A stretch of DNA of 64,000 nucleotides, from contig NZ_VWNA01000003.1 in assembly GCF_009600605.1 (NCBI RefSeq), positions 310,001 to 374,000 on the forward strand. The letters run 5' to 3'. The DNA is from Segnochrobactrum spirostomi. Lineage in GTDB: Bacteria > Pseudomonadota > Alphaproteobacteria > Rhizobiales > Segnochrobactraceae. Within the stretch, counting starts at the first letter, position 1. Every line of letters starts with the position of its first letter. The notes under the pieces were generated by a model that did not search any database, had not been told where the DNA came from, and saw only the letters and a program-made list of their open reading frames with translations. Below are positions 1-7,707 of the stretch, piece after piece. The position numbers and the translations under genes are program-made.

Positions 1-1
1 G

Positions 2-754
2 CATCCCATTGGAACGCGCGAAGATTGGCTCGCCGCCCGGCTCGATCTGCTCGCGGCGGAGAAGGACCTGACCCGCCGCAGCGACGCTCTCGCCGCGCGT
101 CGCCAGCAAATGCCCTGGGTCCGGATCGACACGACCTATCGGTTCGATACGGACGACGGCCCCGCGTCGCTCGCCGACCTTTTCCGCGGCCGGTCGCAAC
201 TCCTCGTCTACCACTTCATGTTCGGGCCGGACTACAAGGCGGGCTGCCCCTCGTGCTCGATGATCGCGGATGGCTTCGACGGCTTCGCCGTCCACCTCGC
301 CAACCACGACGTCATGTTGACGGCCGTCTCGCGGGCGCCGCTCGCCAAGCTCGCCGCCTACAAGGCGCGGATGGGCTGGCGCTTTCCGTGGGCGTCGTCG
401 GAAGGAGACTTCACGTTCGATTTCAACGTCGCCTTCACCGAGGAAGAACAGCGGACGGGCCGCATCGACTACAATTATCGTCGCGGCGGCCACGCGATGG
501 ACGACGCCGAAATTCCGCCGCCGGTGGCGGAATTCGCCGCGTCCTGTGGCACCGACGCGATGACCTATACGCGCGATCGGCCGGGCATGAGCGCCTTCGT
601 CCTGGAAGACGGCGTCGTCTACCACACCTACTCGACCTATGCCCGCGGCCTCGACGGACTTTGGGGCGCCTATCAATGGCTCGACCGGGCGCCCAAAGGG
701 CGCAACGAGACCGGCGTGTGGTGGCGCCGTCGCGACGAATACCGGGCGGCGTGA
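2..754 (+). CDS. DUF899 (thioredoxin-like) family protein, 5' end outside window
   Basis: The reading frame is open from base 2, so the start lies left of the window; an internal ATG at 110 is not the likely start because the residues before it already match the family (an HPIGTREDWLAAR-like beginning followed by KDLTRR). The visible part is about 250 residues. Family hallmarks seen are the LADLF/RSQLLVYHFMF block with GPDY next to it, the CPSCS cysteine pair near the middle, and a WWRRRDEY C-terminal end. DUF899 proteins have a thioredoxin-like fold and are often annotated as putative dithiol-disulfide oxidoreductases; their substrate is unknown. The small membrane protein gene follows after 7 bases, so the two are probably co-transcribed. 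Confidence 0.85.
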   Translation, partial: HPIGTREDWLAARLDLLAAEKDLTRRSDALAARRQQMPWVRIDTTYRFDTDDGPASLADLFRGRSQLLVYHFMFGPDYKAGCPSCSMIADGFDGFAVHLANHDVMLTAVSRAPLAKLAAYKARMGWRFPWASSEGDFTFDFNVAFTEEEQRTGRIDYNYRRGGHAMDDAEIPPPVAEFAASCGTDAMTYTRDRPGMSAFVLEDGVVYHTYSTYARGLDGLWGAYQWLDRAPKGRNETGVWWRRRDEYRAA

Positions 755-761
755 GGGTCCG

Positions 762-1082
762 ATGGGACGCTCCCCGGATACGCCGGGCGTCGGCGGTCGC
801 GATACCGACATCGGGAGGGGCGGCGCGCGCCTCCCCACGGCCGATGTTCTCTGCCTGGCCGCTGCGCCGACCTTCGCCATCATGGCCGTGCTGAGCGTGG
901 TCCGCGACGGTGCGATGGCCGATCCGCTCTGTACCGCGGCCTACGGAGCGGGACCCGCCGGCAGCATGGCGGCGATGTATCTCCTCATGAGCGTCTTCCA
1001 CGCCCCGGTCTGGCTGCGCTGGGCCTTGGCGCGGAGGAAGGGCGACCCGAGATCGACGACGGACGTGGTGCGCGGGGCCTGA
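762..1082 (+). CDS. Small membrane protein of unknown function
   Basis: 106 residues. The ATG at 762 was chosen because it lies just after the DUF899 stop; an earlier in-frame ATG at 639 would lie deep inside that gene. The N-terminal 25 residues are polar. Two hydrophobic segments follow: one around LCLAAAPTFAIMAVLSVV and one around GSMAAMYLLMSVFHAPVWL, then a basic RWALARRKGD tail, consistent with two membrane spans. I do not recognise a characterised family. The last 155 bases plus about 88 bases downstream recur at 5805-6055, where they form a headless copy on the other side of the accessory island. Confidence 0.6.
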   Translation: MGRSPDTPGVGGRDTDIGRGGARLPTADVLCLAAAPTFAIMAVLSVVRDGAMADPLCTAAYGAGPAGSMAAMYLLMSVFHAPVWLRWALARRKGDPRSTTDVVRGA

Positions 1083-1170
1083 AAGCGGCCGCAGCGAACC
1101 CTGCCTTGGGCTGCGCCGCGTGCCGGTGGGGCAGCCCAAGGAACCGGACGCGCGAACCTATCGCTCGACG
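928..1170 (+). repeat. Left copy of island-flanking direct repeat
   Basis: The sequence from TCTGTACCGCGGCCTACGG to CGCTCGACG is present again at 5805-6055 in the same orientation at an offset of 4877. The copies differ by a few substitutions and by 8 extra bases in the right copy just after the stop codon (CTGAAAG context). The repeat comprises the 3' half of the small membrane protein gene and its downstream flank. Everything between the copies has different composition from the surrounding sequence. Confidence 0.85.
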
Positions 1171-1209
1171 CACCGCGAGATCTCGCTAGAAACTCTACCT
1201 CGACGAAGC

Positions 1210-1872
1210 TTAGTTTCCATACGAGCTACGTGTCTCTTCAACCTGTCTCTTTATTGAGTTGATCGATCTCTCATCAAGTTCCTGTTGGAAATTTCGCCTA
1301 TCTGTCTGGCAATAATCATCACAATATGTCGATTGTCCGGTGGAGGCGGACTGAGAATCAGTCATCGCGGCTGCAACAACTGATGCGGCAACTTCATTCG
1401 CGCCAGATTGCCCCAAGGGTCTGCATTCTCCCGGGAAATCCCAGAACTCAAGGCAAGACAATCTGCCATTGCGTATTTTTACTTTTACCCATCCTGTATT
1501 ACTGTTATTGAACGTGTATTCCCCGTACACATTCATGGTTGTACTATTTGCGGAGCCAGAAAGTATCTTTATGTTTCTAACAGAACCCGTGTTGTAAGTA
1601 TTAAGCATCCAGCCTGCTGAATCCGCTTGCACGATCGAATCCAAGGCTGCCGCCAAGCTGTCAGGTCGGTGCTCCTGTTGGGCTACCGCGGCGCGTGGCG
1701 CCGGCCGCCAAACACCGTCCGCGCCGGGGCACATCAGGATCGACCGGCCGGCGTCAGGGCCGTCCGATTGCCGCATCATTTCGCAGGAGTCCCCTGCCAG
1801 CGCATGCGTCTCGAAACCTCCGGTCAGCGTAGTAACAATAAGAGTGACGAGAATGTATTTATTATGTAACAT
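1210..1872 (-). CDS. Exported protein of unknown function
   Basis: 220 residues from the ATG at 1872, which has a GGAG ribosome site about nine bases upstream and begins a typical signal peptide (MLHNKYILVTLIVTT, cleavage near THALAG). A longer frame to 1956 adds 28 residues without a signal and is less likely. The mature protein has paired cysteines (DSCEMM, LMCPG, LSCLEF, GECRPL, YCDDYC), suggesting disulfides, and a central region rich in Asn/Thr/Ser. The C-terminus is charged and possibly helical. No family recognised. AT content is clearly higher than the chromosome on either side, so it is likely acquired DNA. Confidence 0.55.
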   Translation of the reverse strand: MLHNKYILVTLIVTTLTGGFETHALAGDSCEMMRQSDGPDAGRSILMCPGADGVWRPAPRAAVAQQEHRPDSLAAALDSIVQADSAGWMLNTYNTGSVRNIKILSGSANSTTMNVYGEYTFNNSNTGWVKVKIRNGRLSCLEFWDFPGECRPLGQSGANEVAASVVAAAMTDSQSASTGQSTYCDDYCQTDRRNFQQELDERSINSIKRQVEETRSSYGN

Positions 1873-2270
1873 CAGTAAACTCCAACGTATAGACCGCGAT
1901 ATCTGCAATACAAATTCTAATAGAGCTACGTCATGATAGAGGCGCCTTGCGCGCATCGCGGAGGTGTAATCATGTCCGAGAAGCGTAAAGCAATATAACG
2001 CGCTATAACTTCGTTATGTATGAAATTGTAATGCAATACATCATCAGATTTTTATCTATTTGTCGCCGCGGTCTCAATATTCCTGAATCGGAAGCGGATC
2101 TGAGGTTTGTAGGGAATAAAATGTGTCAGTTGCGACTCAATCACGGCCTGTGTCGTTCCAGCAGGGAACAGAATCGCCTTGACCGCAAATTTCTGAATTT
2201 TTATCGATTTTCTTTCCCAGTTGATCATCGCACTCTTTCCGGGAATAATTGAAATAGCTGTTCAACGGTG
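1873..2270. other. AT-rich intergenic stretch, no supported gene
   Basis: About 400 bases between two minus-strand genes for exported proteins. The only open frame of note (2016-2252, plus strand, 78 codons) lacks a ribosome site and any recognisable motif. The stretch probably carries the promoter of the 1210-1872 gene on its left side and the 3' flank of the next gene on its right. No clear terminator or repeat was seen. Confidence 0.5.
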
Positions 2271-2900
2271 TCATTTACTAAAATCTATCATATTCAGCCC
2301 AATATCTGATAGCGTTGCGCATTGCTTCAAATCTTCAAAGAGCTGGTTGGATTCCGGGTTTCTTCTGTAATCGGAAATGTATTCATCTTTTATGGGGCCC
2401 ACGGCGATGGAGGCGACCGCTTCTGCGATGCGATCTGAGTCCATGGCCTGATCAACGAATGCCTTTGCAAACGCATCTTGATGGACGATGGTGTCCATCG
2501 CGTAAGATTTGAACGTGGAATCTGCAGAATCCTTAATGGATTGGTCGTCTACGCGTTGCGCAATATCAGATAGTGCGGCAGCCGCACCCACGCAACGCAG
2601 ATATACATTGAAAATAGCTGTTCCTTGTCGAGAATTTGCCAGCTCATAGTGTCCGGAACGATCGTTTATTGTCACTGAGCCTTGCGGGTCCAAGCAAACG
2701 AAACGTCGCACGGACGTGCTCGGCATTGCGACCATGCATCCCACGAAATCAGCCTTCAATTGCGATATTGAAGGAATATCCGCTGCGCTGGCGATCAGCG
2801 TCGGCACACGTGGCAGTTCGCTCTCCTCAGCGGTAGTGGCGGTACCCTGAAAACCGGCCAAGAGGACAGCCGTCGCGGCAATAACTTGAATTGCGGACAA
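2271..2900 (-). CDS. Exported protein of unknown function
   Basis: 209 residues starting MSAIQVIAATAVLLAGF, a signal peptide with likely cleavage after TATTAEE. The mature part has three or four cysteines (VGCMVA, RFVCLD, LRCVGA, KQCATL) and a mostly alpha-helical, charged C-terminal half (DQSIKDSADSTFK, DDQ/EDLK). No known domain recognised. It lies in the same island and on the same strand as the other exported protein and the lipoprotein, so all three may act at the cell surface; that is inference from location only. Confidence 0.55.
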   Translation of the reverse strand: MSAIQVIAATAVLLAGFQGTATTAEESELPRVPTLIASAADIPSISQLKADFVGCMVAMPSTSVRRFVCLDPQGSVTINDRSGHYELANSRQGTAIFNVYLRCVGAAAALSDIAQRVDDQSIKDSADSTFKSYAMDTIVHQDAFAKAFVDQAMDSDRIAEAVASIAVGPIKDEYISDYRRNPESNQLFEDLKQCATLSDIGLNMIDFSK

Positions 2901-3041
2901 GGTTCATTCTCCCGAATCGTGTAGGTGGATGTCGATCGAAGAAATCTCGTTTCGGCTCCCAGGATCCTGTTTCGGCAAAAAGAATCGTCTTATGGTTTTG
3001 ACCGCGCGTCGCGCACGGTGGCACGGTGGCCGATACGGCAT

Positions 3042-3508
3042 TTATGTCGCCGACCATGTACCGTCAGGCTGCTTGCATTTCTTGATCGGTGCGCTGGCGT
3101 TCTTGCCGTCTACGGTAGCGCCTTGCTCGATCAAGCGGCAGGTCCGGCCATTCTCAGTAGTCTGGTTGAGCGCGACCGCGCTGACGCGGTGCCCGTTCTG
3201 CGGATTGATCCAAGTAACCGGACGATTGAGGCGCCCCTTGAGCGCGGCCTGGGTGTTTCGGTTCAGTGCCTCCCGATCCTGTTCATCAAGCGCGGCACCG
3301 ATCGCGCTACCGATCAATCCTCCGGCGATCGCTCCGACGCCTGTGGCGACCACCGCGCCCGCGCCGCTCCCGAACTGGGAGCCGGCAACCCCCCGATCAT
3401 TGCTCCGATGCCGGTGCCGATCAGTTGCTTATCAGATGAAGCTGTGGAGCATCCCGAAAGGATCGCCGAGAGAAAAGCAATGTAAGTGATCCTTGCGTAT
3501 ATCGTCAT
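3042..3508 (-). pseudogene. Glycine-zipper surface-antigen lipoprotein, broken by one-base frameshift
   Basis: The frame opens at the ATG at 3508 with a lipoprotein signal (AFLSAILSGC, cysteine at residue 20) followed by a glycine-zipper GTGIGAMIGG. It then loses frame at a run of six C (3389-3394 on the plus strand). One more base in that run restores VAGSQFGSGAGAVVATG and continues through AIAGGLIGSAIGAAL and a C-terminal domain ending KKCKQPDGTWSAT at 3042. Order and ending match the 17-kDa surface antigen / RT0821-type outer-membrane lipoproteins. The repaired protein would be about 155 residues. Either a real null allele or a homopolymer error; two other genes in the window show the same lesion. 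Confidence 0.7.
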
Positions 3509-3779
3509 TGCTTAATATCGCATCCCGGCGCGGTGTTCGCCCGAACCGACCGCGTCTCGATTTGAATTGAGGCGGAAGGGATCGCGAGCACGCGAGACGA
3601 GGTGGCCGCGCAATGTCGCTTGAGAAGACTATGCGCATTCGGTGAGGCCGTTGCGACTACGGAGGTTCGTAGTTGCGCGACCCCGCGTGATCTCGGGCGT
3701 GACGGTCTAGGCAGTGGCCCGATAAATTTGCGTGCTCGGGTTTGTTGTGATTCAAGCTCCCGAACTGGGAGTGAGAGAG

Positions 3780-4145
3780 ATGCGACGCCACGAGCTGACC
3801 GACGAGGAATGGGCGGTCATCGCGCCGCTGCTGCCGAACAAGGTGCGCGGCGTTGCGCGGGTAGACGACCGCAGGGTGATCAACGGCATCCTCTGGCGTT
3901 TTCGGACCGGTGCGCCGTGGCGAGATGTGCCGGAGCGCTATGGCCCCCGCACGACCCTCTACAACCGGTTCGTGCGCTGGCGGGCGGCTGGGGTCTGGGA
4001 CCGGCTGCTGGAGGCTGTGTCGGCCGCTTATGACGGCGACATCGTGATGATCGACTACTCCTGCGTTCGCGTCCACCAGCATGGTGCCGCGATCAAAAAG
4101 GGGGCGACGACGATCGTTGCATGGGACGCTCCCGGGGCGGCCTGA
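3780..4145 (+). CDS. IS5-family transposase, first frame (OrfA)
   Basis: 121 residues from the ATG at 3780 (MRRHELTDEEWAVIAPLLP), the standard start of IS427-group transposases; the frame is open 16 codons further upstream but without family match. Contains the N-terminal DNA-binding region (NGILWRFRTGAPWRDVPERYG) and the first DDE aspartate region (DIVMIDYSCVRVHQH). The full transposase requires a -1 shift into the next frame. A slippery A-AAG-GGG lies at about 4098-4104 within AAAAAGGGGG, and the -1 frame is open from there, so the break is probably programmed. Confidence 0.85.
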   Translation: MRRHELTDEEWAVIAPLLPNKVRGVARVDDRRVINGILWRFRTGAPWRDVPERYGPRTTLYNRFVRWRAAGVWDRLLEAVSAAYDGDIVMIDYSCVRVHQHGAAIKKGATTIVAWDAPGAA

Positions 4146-4534
4146 CCACGAAGATCCATGCCTTGGTCGACGCCGAGGGTCGACCGATCCATCTCTTGCT
4201 CACGGTCGGGCAGGCCGGCGATGCGCCGGCGGGGCGGGAGTTGCTGGCCCATCTCCCACAGGGCGGCATCCTTCTCGCCGACAAGGCCTACGATACCGAC
4301 GCTATCCGCGCCGAGACGGCCGAGCGCGGCACTTTTGCCAACGTGCCGGCACGCGTCATCCGCAAGCGCACCTTCGCTTTCAGCCCCTGGCTCTACCGCC
4401 AGAGGAACCAAATCGAGCGGTTCTTCAACCGCATCAAGCAGATGCGAGGCCTCGCAACGCGCTACGACCGCCGTCCGGACAACTTCCTCGCAGCCCTCAA
4501 GCTCGCCGCAACTCGCATCTGGATCAATCCGTAA
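4121..4534 (+). CDS. IS5-family transposase, second frame (OrfB)
   Basis: 137 residues if counted from the ATG at 4121 (MGRSRGGLTTKIHALVDAEG), but the same frame is open upstream through GGDDDRC, so it is most likely expressed as a -1 frameshift fusion with OrfA. It carries the second DDE aspartate (ILLADKAYDTDAIR) and the C-terminal YREK-type region (RNQIERFFNRIKQMRGLATRYDR). Both halves look intact, so the element may still be mobile. Confidence 0.85.
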   Translation: MGRSRGGLTTKIHALVDAEGRPIHLLLTVGQAGDAPAGRELLAHLPQGGILLADKAYDTDAIRAETAERGTFANVPARVIRKRTFAFSPWLYRQRNQIERFFNRIKQMRGLATRYDRRPDNFLAALKLAATRIWINP

Positions 4535-4550
4535 TGAGTCCGCTGCCTAG

Positions 4551-4913
4551 GCGACGATCGATATAGCTGTGAGGCCGCGAGCGGCGCCGCTCAGGTGCCC
4601 ACCGCGTCTCATTTCGCTTAATTATTTCAAGCGCTTGATCCTGTTCGAGCGGAACGAGGAGCCGCGATCTGGATGGGCATGAAGCGGATAGACGATTGGA
4701 CGAGGATATGATACGAAAAAGTAGAAAAGAGAGATGAAAAATAAAGATACTATAGCCATGTGAGCGTTCAACATTCGTGAGATTTTGAACGCGAGTGTTT
4801 TTGGTGCCGTTTTCACGTGGAGAGGCCGATTTGGGCGCTTTGACGCATAATATGGGTCTATTACATCAAGAATTGGTGCGGGTTATTATTGGTTAAGCTA
4901 GGGCGAAGCGCTT
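4551..4913. other. AT-rich stretch between IS element and luxR pseudogene
   Basis: About 360 bases without a supported gene. A minus-strand frame of 64 codons (4622-4816) encodes a hydrophobic stretch (VSLFFISLFYFFVS) that could be one membrane span, but there is no clear ribosome site or homologue to support it. The right part presumably held the promoter of the luxR-type gene. Confidence 0.4.
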
Positions 4914-5659
4914 ATGTTACGCGGGGGTGGCGCAGTGTCTGCAATTTTGTCGGCCGATTTCATGGGCTTTGCGGAGCATTCGAACCAGTGTATGTCACTC
5001 GTTGATTTAAAAGAAATTTTCGATAAATCGTTGCGCGATCTTGGATTTGATGCATACGTTTTTAGTTTAGTGCGGAGTCGCTACGATTATGACGGCCATT
5101 TCGTATTGAATAGATATCCTGAGGAGTGGTCGAGGCATTATAGAAAGTATGACTACATGAAATTTGATCCGGTGTACCGGATGGCGTGACAGAAAAGCCG
5201 CGTCTTTGATTGGGAAAGTATAGATCGCTTCGGGCCGATGTCAAAAGCCGAGCGCCGCCTCATGGATGAGGCTGGCGAAGCGGGATTGCGCAGTGGAGCG
5301 ACCGTTTCGATCCATGTCGGTCTTGGCCGGATGGCAGGGTTTAGTTTCGCCAGTAGCCTGAGCGTGCCTCTCCCCCGGGCATGCTGAGCTACATCTATGC
5401 GCTTGCGGGTCAGTTCCAGTTGACCCATGAGAGGCTTAGTGACATGCCCGCTGCGCCCCCGGTGCTTTTGTCGGACCGCCAGACGGAGGTTCTTAAGTGG
5501 GCTGCCGCAGGCAAAAGCCGCGGTGTGACAGCAGACATCATGAATATTTCCGAGGCTGCTGTCGACGACCATTTTCGCCGAATCTTTAAGAAGCTTAATT
5601 GCAATGATAAAGTCGTGGCCGTATTGCGCGCGATGTCGTCAGGTATAATTCATCTCTAA
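4914..5659 (+). pseudogene. LuxR-type quorum-sensing regulator, decayed
   Basis: The first 91 codons (4914-5189) encode the start of an autoinducer-binding domain (DLKEIFDKSLRDLGFDAYVF, EEWSRHY, FDPVYRMA). They end in an in-frame TGA at 5187-5189, after which the same frame continues the family pattern (FDWESIDRF, RRLMDEAGEAGLRSG, SIHVGLGRMAGFS) to another stop near 5387. A different frame (from 5381) then carries the C-terminal LuxR helix-turn-helix (LSDRQTEVLKWAAAGKSRG ... AAVDDHFRRIFKKLNC). At least one nonsense change and one frameshift are needed to explain this. No luxI-type synthase is nearby. The HTH part alone could still be made from 5381. Confidence 0.75.
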
Positions 5660-5804
5660 GCGCGTGGCTATTGGGGCGCCGCGGCGAGAGAAGGGGTTCG
5701 CGGGAAGTGCCGTGATGCCGGCGGTGGCGCGAGCGATATCGTCGGGGGCGAGACAGAGCCCATTTGAGGTTGTTCTGGTCACGGACGGGCGGCCACGGAC
5801 TCGT

Positions 5805-5959
5805 TCTGTACCGCGGCCTACGGAGCGGGACCCGCAGGCAGCATGGCGGCGATGTATCTCCTCATGAGCGTCTTCCACGCCCCGGTCTGGCTACGCTGGG
5901 CCTTGGCGCGGAGGAAGGGCGACCCGAGATCGGCGACGGACGTGGTGCGCGGGGCCTGA
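5805..5959 (+). pseudogene. 5'-truncated duplicate of the small membrane protein gene
   Basis: Encodes the last 50 residues of the 762-1082 product (TAAYGAGPAGSMAAMYLLMS to TDVVRGA) in frame to the same TGA, with one conservative change (STTD to SATD). It has no start region of its own. It arose together with the flanking repeat. Confidence 0.7.
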
Positions 5960-6055
5960 AAGGGGGGCCATATCCGCAGCGAACCCTGCCTTTGGCAGCG
6001 CCGCGTGCCGGTGGCGCAGCCCAAGGAACCGGACGCGCGAACCTGTCGCTCGACG
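5805..6055 (+). repeat. Right copy of island-flanking direct repeat
   Basis: Near-identical to 928-1170 (offset 4877), with 8 additional bases after the stop codon region and scattered substitutions. It lacks the 5' half of the gene found in the left copy, so the sequence to its left (5660-5804) is the true right edge of the foreign DNA. Confidence 0.85.
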
Positions 6056-6063
6056 GCTGACGC

Positions 6064-6236
6064 CGACTCGGTCTCTCGTTCTTCGGTGCCCCGCCTCTCT
6101 CCTCTCCGCAGCCCGCTGTTCCGCGCCGCTCTGCCTCCCGTCTTTCCTCCCTTTCCATTCCAGCCGGCTCTTTCCCCTTCTTCCGTCTCCGCTCCGTTCG
6201 ATCCTCCGCCCTTGACCCCGCCTCGGAGATCGGGAT
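6064..6236 (+). other. Polypyrimidine-rich intergenic tract
   Basis: About 170 bases, dominated by C and T on the plus strand (runs such as CTCTCTCCTCTCCGC and CCTCCCTTTCC), between the island repeat and the Zur box. No gene is supported on either strand. Composition is strikingly asymmetric compared with its flanks; no function is known. Confidence 0.5.
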
Positions 6237-6239
6237 TAT

Positions 6240-6257
6240 GTAATGTTATAACATTGC
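6240..6257. promoter_or_regulatory. Zur box
   Basis: GTAATGTTATAACATTGC is a near-perfect palindrome (one mismatch from GTAATGTTATAACATTAC), the Zur operator pattern of alphaproteobacteria. It ends 25 bases before the ATG of the CobW-family GTPase, so Zur with zinc should repress that gene. Confidence 0.85.
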
Positions 6258-6282
6258 AATTGTGGACCATCGTGAGCCGACC

Positions 6283-7506
6283 ATGAGCCTTGCGAGCCTG
6301 CGCGAGACGCGCCTTCCCGTCACCGTCCTGTCCGGCTTCCTCGGAGCCGGCAAGACGACGGTGCTCAACCATATCCTCGCCAACCGCGAGGGCCGCCGCG
6401 TCGCGGTCATCGTCAACGACATGAGCGAGGTCAACATCGATGCGGAACTCGTCCGCCAGGACGGCGGTCTGTCGCGCACCGAGGAGAAGCTCGTCGAGAT
6501 GACCAACGGGTGCATCTGCTGCACCCTGCGCGACGATCTCCTCGTCGAGGTGAACCGCCTCGCGCGGGAGGGGCGCTTCGATTATCTCGTCATCGAGGGC
6601 ACCGGCATCGCCGAGCCGCTGCCGGTCGCCGCGACCTTCGAGTTCCGCGACGAGGAGGGCCGCAGCCTCTCCGACGTCGCCCGCCTCGATTGCATGGTCA
6701 CGGTCGTCGACGCGGCGACGCTGGCGCGGGATTATGCGAGCCACGATTTCCTCAAAGACCGCGGCGAGACGGCGGGCGAGGGCGACGAGCGGGCGCTCGT
6801 CGATCTCATCGTCGAGCAGATCGAGTTCGCCGACGTCGTCGTGCTCAACAAGATCGACCTCGCCACAGTGTCCGAGCTCGCGACCGCCCGCCGCATCGTC
6901 GCGGCGCTGAATGGCGAGGCGCGCATCGTCGAGGCGGAGCAGGGGCGTGTCCCGCTCGAGGCGGTGCTCGCGACCGGACTGTTCGATTTCGAGCGCGCCG
7001 AGATGCACCCGCTCTGGTTCAAGGAGCTCAACGGCTTCAAGAGCCACATTCCGGAAACCGAGGAATACGGCATCCGCTCGTTCGTCTATCGCGAGCGGCG
7101 TCCGTTCGACCCTGCGCTGTTCCACGCCTTCACCCAGGAGGCGTGGCCCGGCGTGATCCGCGCCAAGGGGTTCTTCTGGCTCGCGACGCGGCCCGACGAC
7201 GTCGGCGAGATCGCCCAGGCCGGCGCCTTGGTGCGCACCGCCCGGCGCGGCCTGTGGTGGTCGTCGGTGCCGAGCGCGCGGTGGCCCGACAATCCGGACT
7301 GGCGGGCCTCGATGGCGCCCTATCTCGATCCGGTGTGGGGCGATCGTCGGCAGGAGATCGTCTTCATCGGCATCGACCCGATGGACGAGACGGCGCTGCG
7401 CGCTCGCCTCGATTCCTGCCTGGTCGGCCGCGCCACCGCCTTCACGCCCTCCGCCTGGCGTCGCCTCGCCGACCCGTTCCCGCTCTGGCCGCGCCGGGCC
7501 GCGTGA
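6283..7506 (+). CDS. CobW/COG0523-family GTPase, probable zinc metallochaperone
   Basis: 407 residues from the ATG at 6283; a GTG at 6262 is possible but sits only 5 bases after the Zur box. Visible motifs are the Walker A GFLGAGKT (residues 18-25), the metal-binding CxCC as CICC (77-80), the base-recognition NKID near residue 189, and a C-terminal CobW_C-type domain ([19 protein letters not shown]). COG0523 GTPases deliver metals; members under Zur control (ZigA/YciC types) allocate zinc during starvation. The Zur box just upstream makes that the best assignment. There is no His-rich metal-binding stretch, unlike some relatives. Confidence 0.9.
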   Translation: MSLASLRETRLPVTVLSGFLGAGKTTVLNHILANREGRRVAVIVNDMSEVNIDAELVRQDGGLSRTEEKLVEMTNGCICCTLRDDLLVEVNRLAREGRFDYLVIEGTGIAEPLPVAATFEFRDEEGRSLSDVARLDCMVTVVDAATLARDYASHDFLKDRGETAGEGDERALVDLIVEQIEFADVVVLNKIDLATVSELATARRIVAALNGEARIVEAEQGRVPLEAVLATGLFDFERAEMHPLWFKELNGFKSHIPETEEYGIRSFVYRERRPFDPALFHAFTQEAWPGVIRAKGFFWLATRPDDVGEIAQAGALVRTARRGLWWSSVPSARWPDNPDWRASMAPYLDPVWGDRRQEIVFIGIDPMDETALRARLDSCLVGRATAFTPSAWRRLADPFPLWPRRAA

Positions 7507-7607
7507 CGGCGCGCGTGCGCAACGCGCATTCTACGCGCATCGCGTGTTTCGGCGATTCACGGATGAAAATTCCTCTTCATGCCGGCTGGTGAGAGATTTT
7601 TATCCCA

Positions 7608-7635
7608 GCGAAGCGGCAAAAGACGGCCGCTTCGC
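7608..7635. terminator. Perfect 10-bp inverted repeat after CobW gene
   Basis: GCGAAGCGGC, an 8-base loop, then GCCGCTTCGC. It lies 101 bases past the CobW stop and 73 bases before the next start. No T-run follows, so it is either a weak terminator or an RNA structure in the leader of the ABC binding-protein gene. Confidence 0.45.
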
Positions 7636-7707
7636 TATAAGTACACGCAAACGATCGATTATGTTCACTTCACCGCGTTTGGGGCACCCCGCTTCCGGAG
7701 TGATGAG

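Larger units (their letters stand above)
3711..4546 (+). mobile_element. IS5-family (IS427-group) insertion sequence
   Basis: About 836 bp bounded on both sides by CTAG, the likely target duplication (3707-3710 and 4547-4550). The outer ends are imperfect inverted repeats: left GCAGTGGCCCGATAAAT, right (complement) GCAGCGGACTCATTACG. Between them lie two overlapping frames encoding a DDE transposase. Size, end sequence and the two-frame organisation fit the IS427 group of IS5. A decayed relative with a matching left end lies at 31325-31734. Confidence 0.8.

Noticed and set aside
2016-2252. 78-codon plus-strand frame in the AT-rich gap
   Set aside because: No ribosome site, no motif, and random frames of this length are expected in AT-richer DNA only slightly less often.
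3780-4534. Treating the IS5 transposase as a pseudogene because of its frame break
   Set aside because: The -1 frame is open across the overlap, a slippery AAAAAGGGGG is present and two-frame organisation is normal in the IS427 group.
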